Shown: piece by piece, positions 25,101 to 34,728 of the stretch
How positions within the stretch are numbered: the stretch's first letter is position 1
Layout of the letters: every line of letters begins with the position of its first letter
DNA from: Thermothelomyces thermophilus ATCC 42464
Lineage: Eukaryota > Ascomycota > Sordariomycetes > Sordariales > Chaetomiaceae
DNA length: 64,000 nt
Direction of reading: 5' to 3'
NCBI RefSeq assembly: GCF_000226095.1
Contig: NC_016474.1
Coordinates: forward strand, 930,001-994,000
Notes under the pieces: generated by a model
Databases searched by the model: none
What the model saw: the letters and a program-made list of their open reading frames with translations, nothing else
What the model was told of the DNA's origin: nothing
Program-made: the position numbers and the translations under genes

Positions 25101-26456
25101 CGTCCTATCGCAAATGCCGTTCTACTGCGCACGCTACGCTACACCATTAGTTAGCGCGTCTCGGACCGCAAAATCGACGTAACGGTGCCTTGTAACTATG
25201 TACTGTATGTATGTACCCCTTTGTCTTACTGGGCTGCATATCGCCGAGACTTGGTGCGAGGGACCAGGGCAGCGGTACTTTGGAGTACCCGGCTCCAGCT
25301 GCTCTCTGCGGACAAAGTCGGTGGAGCCAGGCGTCACGAGCACCGTGCCAATAGCACGCGTTCATCAACGCGCTCGCCCAGTAAAGCGCAGCGCCTCTGG
25401 TCCCGTGCGTGGCTCTCCGGGCTCAGCACAGCACCTGGCTCCCCCCAAAAGTCCCCCCTGTTTCGCGGTGCGCAGCGCCCACCCGGCAACAGGCACAGGC
25501 CTCTCTCTCTCTCGCCGTCACTGAACAGTCGCCCATCCTCTCAGGTTCCTCCCAGGTTCCTCTCATCTCTTCCCTTTCTCTCTCCCATCCCAGCATCTAC
25601 ACAAAACATCACATCGCTCTTCAGCCTTAGGCGTCTCGTCCATTCTCTCCCGCTCCGATTTTTCAGATTGCTGAAAACCCGACGGGCTCACACCATTTCC
25701 TCCGCAGCCGGCCGGGTCTGAGTCATTCAATTGACCTTGGACGTCACAGTACCGTGTGGAGCTACCCTCCCCGTCCGTCCCTTCCTAGTAGGTGTCGATA
25801 GCTTCCGCTGCTTGCACCCAGGCACAACACACACCCGCCCGCATACATACCTTACCGGCCATCTAAGCTTCCGTCTCGCGCCCACGGGAGAACCCCTGCG
25901 CCAGACACGAAATCGGCGGCCGGCCCTTTTTCGACATTCTACATTTTCTGTGCTATTTCTTCTTCTTCTTCTTCTTTTCTTATCTTCTCCTCGCCTTCTT
26001 CACCCCCCTTCCCCCCGTCGATTAACGACTGCTTTCAACAAGTGCTCGCCGTATCAAGTAGTTATCTCAGACCCCACAGTATCGTCGTCTCTTTCGTAGC
26101 ACCCGCCGCAGGACCTCCGCGACCCAACTCACCTTACTACGGTAAGGTTCGATTTTGACCTCGAACCCAACGGCATCTCTGCCCGCCTCGTCTGCGACAA
26201 GCATCCGCCAAGACGGCCCTCCTCCGTCCCCCCTCAGCGACCTATCGGATACCTGCCGCCCTCCATCCGCTGGCACAGGCAGCACAGTTCTCCCCCCTCT
26301 CGACCTGTTCCTCTCCCGACAACAACACCAAGGGTCCCCCCCATATCGAGCCCCGCGGCCCCGTCGGTTTCTCTTCTTCTCTCTCGCGCGCAGTTTCTCT
26401 CCCTTTCACGCCCGCCAGCCTTCGGTTCCGCCCCGCCCACGATACCCTACGTGTAC

Positions 26457-26498
26457 ATGACGATCCAGTCGCCCGCCGACGTCTTTCGCATAGCATAG
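26457..26498 (+). promoter_or_regulatory. upstream ORF in the atg1 leader (14 codons with stop)
   Basis: The only ATG between about 26044 and the atg1 start. It opens a 13-residue peptide ending at TAG, 58 nt before the atg1 ATG. Whether it lies in the transcript depends on the unmapped transcription start. Confidence 0.5.
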
Positions 26499-26556
26499 GC
26501 CCTCGGGCTGCTCCTCGCCTGGTTCCTGTTATCGGCATACCTCGCCGGGAGGAGCC

Positions 26557-29500
26557 ATGGCCGAACGAACGTCTTCGTCGAGGCGGCCGCGGCCAGCCAG
26601 CGACGAAGCCATCGGGAACTTTGTCATCGACAGGGAGATAGGGAAGGGGAGCTTTGCCCAGGTGTACTCTGGCCGTCACAAGGTTAGCTTAGCGTCCCCC
26701 CGTCCCCGGTCTTGTTGTTTGTTTGTTTTGCTCTTGGGCCTCAGTTGGAGAGACTCGCCTTTCCCATTATCCCATTTCTCCCGCGAGGCCCGAGTTGGAC
26801 GGGGCAGCGCCCGCTAACATGTCGTTGGATAAGGACACGGGCGCCCTGGTCGCCATCAAGTCCGTCGAGCTTTCCCGCCTGAATAAGAAGCTGAAGGAGA
26901 ACCTCTACGGCGAGATCAAGATCCTCAGGCGGCTCCGTCATCCCCACATTGTCGCCCTCCACGACTGCGTCGAGTCGGGGACGCACATCAACCTCATCAT
27001 GGAGTACTGTGAGCTGGGGGACCTGTCGTTGTTCATCAAGAAGCGGGATAAGCTCATCACGAACTCGGCCACGCACGAACTCGCCCGCAAATACCCCGTC
27101 GCCCCGAACTCCGGCCTGAACGAGGTGGTCATCCGTCACTTCCTGAAGCAGCTCACCAGTGCCATCAAGTTCCTGCGGGAAGCGAACCTCATTCATCGCG
27201 ATGTCAAGCCCCAGAACCTGCTCCTGCTGCCGTCGCCCCAGTTCCGGGAGGCCAACAAGATGCAAAAGCAGATCCTGAGCGCGAGCCACGACTCGCTCAC
27301 CCCCGCCGCCGGGCTCCCCTCGCTCCCCATGCTCAAGCTGGCCGACTTCGGCTTCGCCAGGGTGCTCCCATCGACGTCGCTCGCCGAGACTCTGTGCGGC
27401 TCGCCCCTGTACATGGCCCCCGAGATTCTCCGCTACGAGCGCTACGACGCAAAGGCCGACCTGTGGTCCGTAGGCACCGTACTGTTCGAGATGGCGACGG
27501 GGAAGCCCCCGTTCCGCGCCGGCAACCATGTCGAGCTCTTGCGGAAGATCGAGGCGTCCGAAGACGTTATCCGGTTCTCAAAGGACTGCCTCGTCAGCGC
27601 CGAAATCAAGGGCCTGATCCGAGCCCTCCTCAAGCGAAATCCGGTGGAGCGGATAAGCTTCGAGGATTACTTTTCTCATCCCGTCATCACGGGTCCCATC
27701 CCGGGCCTGGTGGAGGACGATATTCCGAAGCAGGCAGAGAAGCCGGCGCCGGCCGAGACGAGGGGTCCGAGTGGGGTTGACGAGGGCGCGACCCTGTCGC
27801 GGCGGACGTCCCTGAGACGGTATCCTCCTCCTCCTCCCGCAGAGCACGACGGGCGCGAGCCCGGAGTCTCCCCGTCGCCGAAGCCGCGCCGGTCATCACC
27901 CCTTGCGACGCCTATCGAGCCCAAGCCGAATCCGCTGGAGCAGGTATCCAGCCCCCGCCTGAGCTACTCTCCCCGGCAGGAGGGAGAAGAAGGGCTCGGG
28001 ATACGGCGTCCCGCCGTCCAGCCGTCCACTTCGGCTCCTGTCCGGCCCGTTACGTACGTTGACCGAAGCCGCCGATACTCGAACGCTTCGGTGAGGTCGC
28101 CCGCTCGCGAGCCTCCGGCACAGGAGCCTGCCGGCCGCGCGCGGCCCAAGAGCGCAGCGAGCAGGCCGCTGACGGAGGAAGAAAAGGCCGCTCAGGACGT
28201 GGCTTTCGAGAGAGACTACATCTTCGTAGACAAGACCGCGGTCGAAGTCAACGCGCTTGCGGACCAGATCTCGCTCTACCCGCAGCAAGCCCAATCGCCC
28301 AAGTCGGGCCAGATCGTTAGACGCGCCACTCAGCAGGGGGCGCCCACCTCGACCACGGGTGCCGTACCGAGCCGCTCGTCCAAGAGCCCGCAGGGACGGA
28401 ACGACCATTACCGGAAACCGTCGTACGACAAGAGCTTGTCCGGCAGCCCCGGCAGCACGACGTCGGTCATCTCGAGGGCCATCCAGGATGCCAGCCTCCG
28501 GCTGTTCGGCTTCAAGGTACCACCACAGATGCTGTCCAAGGGGCAATCGCCGCCGCAAATATACAGCCCGTTCCCCGCCTACCCGACGCCATCGGTGCCG
28601 GCGGGCTTGATCATGGACGGGAAGCAGAGCACCCCGGTGGACGAGGACTCGAGAGTCGCGCAGTGCATCGAGGAGTACGCGACGCGGAGCGACGTGGTCT
28701 ATGGCTTCGCCGAGGTCAAGTACAAGCAGCTCGTTCCGCTGGCCCCGTCTGCCGAGCACGGACTCGGTGGTGTCCTCGCCGACAAGATGGGCGAGGAGGA
28801 CGAGGGTCTCACGACGGACGCGATCGTGTCCATATCGGAAGAGGCCCTGGTGCTGTACGTCAAGGCGCTGTCCCTGCTCGCCAAGGCGATGGACATTGCC
28901 AGTCTCTGGTGGTCGCGCAAGAACCGGGCGGAGTCGAGCAACAGCGTGCACCCGGCCACCCGGGACTCGGTTAACTCGCAGGCGCTGGCGCTCAAGATTA
29001 ACGCCGCCGTCCAGTGGATCAGGTCCCGGTTCAACGAGGTCCTGGAGAAGGCCGAGATTGTCCGGCTAAAACTGATCGAGGCGCAGAAGCAGCTGCCCGA
29101 AGAGCACCCCAGCCACCCGAGCAACCACCCGGCTGAAACAGGCGCGGTGAGCGGCTCGGGCACCGAAGGCGTCTTCCTCTCGGCCGGAATCAGCGCCGAG
29201 AAACTGATGTATGACCGGGCCGTGGAGATGAGCCGCACGGCCGCCATAAACGAGATTGCGAGCGAAGATCTACCGGGCTGCGAGATCTCCTACGTCACGG
29301 CTATCCGCATGCTCGAGGCGGTGCTGGATAGCGACGACGACCACCTGCCGAAGCGTCGCGTATCGAGCTCGTCATCCAAGGATGACAAGTCCGTCGCTGC
29401 TCAAGACGCCCCGGATGGGATGAGCAGCGACGACAAGCAGACGGTGCAGAAGAGTAAGAGAGAAGAACCCTTATCTCTATATAGAGCCTCGGGCAGTAGT

Positions 29501-29602
29501 TTCGTAATTTGTGCTAACACCTGCTGCAGTGGTGCAGATGATCAATGGCAGGCTTGCCAGCTTGCGGAGGAGAATGCGCGCCATTGCAGCAGCGTCAAAA
29601 TC

Positions 29603-29635
<33 letters not shown>

Positions 29636-29720
29636 GCAGCAGCAGCAGCAACAGCAACAGCAGCAATTCGTCTCCCGGCCGCGCAGCGGCGATGTTACGC
29701 CCCGCAGCGTCCCAGTTTGA
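26557..29720 (+). CDS. atg1: autophagy-initiating Ser/Thr kinase Atg1
   Basis: ULK/Atg1 kinase that starts autophagosome formation with Atg13 and Atg17. Exons 26557-26682, 26834-29453 and 29530-29720 give 978 aa. The kinase domain has [12 protein letters not shown], Lys51 in VAIK, HRD at 163-165, DFG at 213-215 and APE at 237-239. A central Pro/Ser-rich linker contains an Atg8-interacting motif, DYIFV (core near 504-507), followed by the conserved VEVNALADQ. The C-terminal tMIT region (about 650-930) binds Atg13. The last exon adds [16 protein letters not shown] and then 21 consecutive Gln (941-961). The intron before that exon has a GTAAGA donor, TGCTAAC branch and CTGCAG acceptor; reading through it would give a wrong-frame, Ala-rich end. 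Confidence 0.96.
29604..29666 (+). repeat. CAG/CAA trinucleotide repeat (polyGln in Atg1)
   Basis: Twenty-one consecutive CAG or CAA codons at the 3' end of atg1. Mixed codons suggest selection on, or tolerance of, the peptide rather than pure slippage. Confidence 0.95.
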
Positions 29721-31215
29721 AGGTAACAGACTTTATGATAACTGACGAGAGAAGAAGGCATTAGACTCCCCATTACCATTATGTTTGGGGAAAGGAAAGG
29801 GCACTTAGGCCTCACGGCTGGCACGGGGTTTTGGTCTCCGGCGTCTGGACTATTGGACCGGCTGGAAAGGGCGCTGTTATTGTGTGAGAGAGAATTACGT
29901 TCCAGGGACACGTATATGGGAGTTTGGTGCTCTTTTTCTTCTACATGGTCGATTCGCGCGAGGGCATGACTTGGCGTTTGGGGGGCTGCGGGTTTTCTAT
30001 ACAGGGTGGTCATACGTATCACTACCGGTATATGCTGGATTCCTGGTTGTTTATTCTTTTTTTTTTTATTGGGGAGGGGGGGGAACGCGCTTGGCCTGCC
30101 ACCCTAGCATTGACTGTTTCTTCTTCGTCTTCTCTTATTCCCCTTCCCCCTCGCCTGGGAGTTGGCGAGATTTGGTTTGGAAGGCGGTCTCGGGTAACGG
30201 ACCTTTTACAGGACGGTGACTGGGGAGACAATGGATAGCTTGATCCAGCCAGGCAAAGAAGAATGATATAGTTAAGCACAATGAAGCATCATTACAGATA
30301 CTTTGTTGTCCGGGGCTGGTATCTGGTTGGGTCCTCGATGTGGCCCATCCCGGATATTTACACTAACTGTAACCCTGGGGGTGTGATGGGGCATTCCCCA
30401 TGGATGCCGTCCCCGGACAACTGCCCCAATGGGCTCGGTATTCGACAAGCAATGGATGTATGTACATACTCGGCCTCGATCTGCTCCATCGCGGCGGGGG
30501 GCATGATGTGACAACCCTTTCCCAACAAACGGTACATTCGCTTGCTGTCTGTACCATGTGCGGATCTCGGCGGGTTAATTATCACTTTGGAAATGGTGCA
30601 ATTCACCCGCAGCATGAGCGAGGATCAAGCCGATCCCGAATCTGGGGTCGAGTGGAACCCCAGGCGCAAAGTGGACACATACACATATACTCCGTAGTGT
30701 CCGGAGGATGGATGTAAGTCAACTACATAGTCGCTCTGCTCCTGCAGGCTCTCAATCCGTCGACTACTTTGCTTTCATTCACGGCGATACTGTTGGTGGC
30801 CTGGCTTGCACTTCCTACAACCCAAACTTTCGAACAGTTTCCGTGATTATATTATTCTCTTCATAACCAGGCAGAGCAGTACACTGCCCAGGTTCCAGAA
30901 TCCCTTAGGACCTAAACGGTCTGTCGCTGCTTGTGGAGTAATAGTAAACACGCCGTTCCTTTAGAGCTCATCGATTAACAAAAAGACCTTCACTCTCCTT
31001 GTCGGCTGCCATCCAACGCTCCAACTATCCATACATACATAGCCAGACGGACGCCGTTCTCAAGATTATCTCGGACTCTTAACAGCGAGAGGGGAAGTTC
31101 CCTTCTCTCTCGTTACATCTCGCAACTAAAAGGCGGCGGCAATCATCACCTTTGAACTTCTCACGAGCTTCTTCGTCACTTCACCCCTGCTTCATTCAGC
31201 ATCTAGACGGACGGC
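29721..31215. other. intergenic region
   Basis: About 1.5 kb between atg1 and the zeta-like gene, both on the plus strand. It has a T-run near 30057, palindromic TGTATGTACATAC at about 30459 and ACTCCGTA near 30690. No coding frame is supported. Confidence 0.55.
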
Positions 31216-32661
31216 ATGGTCTCCGCGCGGGATCCTCTCGTTGCCCCTCCAAGCAGGGTCAGAGAGAACAACAACGGCAACGCCGACCCTCCCGGGGACT
31301 CAGGATCAGCCGACGACGAAACGACCCGGCTGCTGGCCGCCTGGCGGATCAGCCCCGAGACCCACGACCACATCCTCCGCACCCGCATCCTCCCGGCCGA
31401 GCTCGACCCCTTCCTCCCCGAGGTCGGGGGCAAGAGCACCCGGCCGCGGGCGATCCTGATCCTGGGCCAGACGGGCGCCGGCAAAACCCACTTCACCCCG
31501 CGCCTCCTCTCGGCCCTCCGCCAACAGCAACAAGAAGAAGGTGGAGGAGGAGGGGGTGGGGGTGATGATGGAGGAGGAGGAGGAGAGAGTCTACCATCAG
31601 ACTGGGACCGTTCTCCTCGAGATGACACCAGCACCAACACCAGCACCAGCCGACAGCGAGCGCAACGACGGCAGAGATGGGCGGAAAAAGAAGAAAGGCC
31701 GATCCTGCACCTGATCGCGGACACGTACAAGCGGTACCACCCGCACTACGCGGCGTGCCTGGCGTCGGCGCGGCACGCGGGCCTGGCCTCGCGGGTGGCT
31801 GGCCCCGCGGCGGCGCGGTGGCTGCTGGCCGTGTGCGAGCGGGCGGCGGACGCCCGGGCCGACCCGGTCGTCGTCGAGGCGGCCGCCCGCCGGCCCGACG
31901 AGTTCCGCGCCGTCGCGCGCGCCTTCGCCGCCCGCGACTACGCCGTCCGCGTCGCCGTCCTCGCCGTCCCCGCCGCCCTGAGCCGGCTGGGCATCGCCGT
32001 CCGGTTCTGGGAGCGCCTGGAGGCGGGGAAGGAGGGGGAGAGAAGACGGGAGCGGGAGCGGGGAGGAAAAGAAGGAGGAGGAGGAGGGGGGGGAGGAGGA
32101 GAAGGAGGAGGAGGAGGAGGAGAAGAGCAAGAAGAAGAACAGAAGGAAGGGCACGGCGACAGGGGCATGCCGGTTCGGTTCACGCCAAAAGCGGTGCACG
32201 ACGCCAGTTTCGAAGGCGTCGAGGCCGTCGTGGGCTGGTTAGATGAGGACGGGGAGGCCGGTGCAGACCGAGAGGAGGAGGAGGAGGAGGAGAAGAAGAA
32301 GAAGAAGAAGAAAGGCGGGGGGGAATTGCTGGACAGGATTGTTATGGTGCGGAGGGGGGGAGAGGTGGTTTACGGGAACGAGAGGGCCGAAAACGGGTGG
32401 GTGAAGGAGGCCGCGGCACTCGCGGCGCTGAGGAGGGAGCGGGCAAGAGGCTTGACAGACGAGGAGAGGAAGACGGCGGAGGAGGGCATTAGGATGCTCA
32501 AGTCCCTGGGAGATCCAAAGGCGGATAGGGAAGTGGAGGAGATCGAAGAGCTCATGGCTGGGTTGGGCATAGGCGACAGGACCGTGTCGGAGATGATGCC
32601 GTTCGACGCGGCCGATTTTGTCAAACCGGCTGATCTAGGGCGAGACGACATTCATCCCTGA
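31216..32661 (+). CDS. zeta-toxin-like P-loop kinase domain protein
   Basis: Single exon, 481 aa. Family features in order: an N-terminal helix region with LPAELDPFLPE, Walker A GQTGAGKT (84-91, Lys90), LIADTYKRYHPHY (near 165-178), then PVVVEAAARRPDEF and a strand-helix pair ending LGIAVRFWERL, and RFTPKAVHDASFEG further on. This order matches the zeta toxin/UDP-GlcNAc-kinase fold (Pfam PF06414) seen in bacterial toxin-antitoxin pairs and in many fungal proteins of unknown role. Three low-complexity inserts (Gly/Glu near 109-127, Arg/Glu/Gly near 271-316, Glu/Lys near 352-370) are coded by GGA/GAG-rich DNA. No epsilon-type antitoxin gene is nearby. Activity and substrate are not known from sequence. 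Confidence 0.78.
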   Translation: MVSARDPLVAPPSRVRENNNGNADPPGDSGSADDETTRLLAAWRISPETHDHILRTRILPAELDPFLPEVGGKSTRPRAILILGQTGAGKTHFTPRLLSALRQQQQEEGGGGGGGGDDGGGGGESLPSDWDRSPRDDTSTNTSTSRQRAQRRQRWAEKEERPILHLIADTYKRYHPHYAACLASARHAGLASRVAGPAAARWLLAVCERAADARADPVVVEAAARRPDEFRAVARAFAARDYAVRVAVLAVPAALSRLGIAVRFWERLEAGKEGERRRERERGGKEGGGGGGGGGEGGGGGGEEQEEEQKEGHGDRGMPVRFTPKAVHDASFEGVEAVVGWLDEDGEAGADREEEEEEEKKKKKKKGGGELLDRIVMVRRGGEVVYGNERAENGWVKEAAALAALRRERARGLTDEERKTAEEGIRMLKSLGDPKADREVEEIEELMAGLGIGDRTVSEMMPFDAADFVKPADLGRDDIHP

Positions 32662-32861
32662 TTGTTCCGGGCGTACGGGGGCGTAGTCGGAACTGAGTAG
32701 GGATGCTAGAACATGGTGGTAGACTATGGTCGTCAATCGGTTTCCAACAATCCGGCCGGCTCTTTCTCTATGTGCGTTCGGATCCGTTCTATAAATTTCT
32801 CCACGGAAATGATTCTTTATAGACGTCCCGTCGCATCCGTTCCAGTAGTCCGAGTTTCATG

Positions 32862-33792
32862 TCATAGCATGTACCTGAACTCCGGGTTCAGATCCTGCTC
32901 GCGAGGTTAGCAAAGCCTGATAAACAAGACCGAGCGCCCGGCCAGACTTACCCCAAGATCCAGCTTCTGAGCTTCCGTCAAGTTCAGGTCGTGCACCTGC
33001 TTGCTCCGCTTCTTGTTCTCCCACGTGATGGCCGCGGCATACGCAAAACAAGATAGCACGCTGAGGCAGATGAACGAGAGGCAGATGGCATAGCCCTTCC
33101 TGTAAAAGGGCGCGTCGCCTTTGACGAACGAATAGGTCGCGATGATACCGCCGATATTACCGAAGCCTGGCACTGTCAGTCCCCGCCGCTCGCGCAGCCA
33201 CCGGGTGGAAAAAAAGGGGCAGGAAACCGAGACGAACCAATCTGCCAGGCGCTCCCGATGGCTCTCCGGTGATGCCCGCCTAGGTTCATGTTGAACCAGC
33301 ACACAATGACGGGCATGGCCGAGTAGGTACCCATGCAGGTCAAGAACAGGGCCGCATACTGAACCTGCAGGTTATCGTGGACGGAGAGCAGGACGGCGAA
33401 GCCCGAGATGGCGATGCAAATGGACCCGATGATGAACGAGAAGCGATGCTTGGCCCAGTCTGACAAGATGGCGACGATCATGGAGAAGCCAAACGAGACG
33501 GCCCAGGGAGGGACGGATCGCAGCTGGGTGGTGATAGGATCGTACTTGTAGCTCTGGATGATGGTGGGCGCGAAGTAGGCGTACGAGTAGGCTGGTACGA
33601 TGAGGCCGAAGTACATGAAGCCGCCGAGCCAGATCTTGTAGTCGGACATGACGTCTTTGACGTCTCTGAGCTTGATCTTGCGCTCGGCACCACTCGCGCC
33701 CTGCGAGGCGCGCAGCCGGGCCTTGACGTACTCGCGCTCGTCGTCACGAAGCCAGGTCTGTCGCGTAGGTCAGCACACCGAGTCACTCCCAA

Positions 33793-33848
<56 letters not shown>

Positions 33849-34728
33849 GATCGGGGGTCCCTGTTCGCTACTGGGCAGACGAGAGAAAATCACCGACGTA
33901 CCGCCTGTTCCGGGAAGGAAGGGAAGGTGAAGAGGAAGATGACGCCCAAGAGGACGGTGAAGCAGCCCTCGAGGAGGAAGATCCAGCGCCATCCCCGGTA
34001 GTTCCGGATGTGGTCCATCTTCCCGATCGCCGAGGCCAAGAGGCCGCCAAAGGCGCCGGCCAGCGAGGTGGACGAGAAGAAGAGGGAGAAGCGCTTCTGG
34101 GCCTCGGCACGGCGGTACCAACTGCCGATCAGGTAGAAGCACCCGGGGAACAGGACGCATTCGAAAGCGCCCAGGAAGAAGCGGGTGGCGAGAAGGCCGC
34201 TGTAGTTCTGGACCAGGCCCTGGAAGACGGTGACGGAGCCAAAGCCGATGCAGCAGATGGACAGCCAGACGCGGGGGGTGAAGTGTTTGAGCAGGATGTT
34301 GGACGGGATCTCGAAGACGATGTAGGGGACGAAGAAGATGGTTAGCGCCGTGTTGTACTCGACGCCGCCCATGTGGAGCTCCTCCTCGAGGCCGAAGGCG
34401 CGGGCGTTGCCGATGTTGACGCGGTCGAGGAAGGCCATGAGGTAGAGCACCGAGACGAAGGGGATGATGTATGCGTCAATCTTGGTCGTGATCCGGCGAT
34501 CCGTGGTGTGGGGCGGGCAGACGACCTCCTCCGAGCCCGGGGCCGAGTCGTAATGACGGGCCGCATCGCCACCGACAGCGACTTTGCCGGCCGCCGGATA
34601 TTTGGTGTCCTCCTCGTCCGATGCTGGCGTTCAGTGTTAGTCATGTTCGGGTTACAGCAGATGCACACCTCCGGATTGTTCCGCGACGGAGATGGACGAG
34701 TGAACGCACGATGCTTGAGCTCCGACAT
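32862..34728 (-). CDS. MFS permease, anion:cation symporter (Dal5/Tna1-like) type
   Basis: Plasma-membrane importer of organic anions or vitamins, by family. Exons 34728-34710, 34623-33902, 33757-33238, 33166-32952 and 32894-32862 give 502 aa with matching phases. The N-terminal cytoplasmic tail leads into TKIDAYIIPFVSVLYLMAFL and DRVNIGNA, the ACS-family TM1 signature. Further marks are IVFEIPSNILLKHFTPR, GWRWIFLLEG and TIIQSYKYDP. About 12 helices can be counted. The last exon is 33 nt, encoding DLNPEFRYML and the stop, a common ACS ending. Substrate cannot be chosen from sequence (nicotinate, allantoate, biotin or pantothenate are family options). The 144-nt second intron holds a dinucleotide repeat. 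Confidence 0.9.
33795..33842 (+). repeat. (CT)24 microsatellite in an intron
   Basis: Forty-eight bp of perfect CT, (GA)24 in the transcript, inside the second intron of the MFS gene. It probably explains why this intron is about twice as long as its neighbours. Confidence 0.95.

Larger units (their letters stand above)
20799..26556. other. long gene-free region upstream of atg1
   Basis: About 5.8 kb without a supported gene. Open frames here are short, low-complexity or antisense to each other. It holds a G27 run, a dense set of palindromic GTACGGA/TCCGTAC and TGTATGTAC motifs between about 24.15 and 25.35 kb, and CT/CTT-rich tracts from about 25.5 to 26.45 kb that look like a long atg1 promoter and leader. 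Confidence 0.5.
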
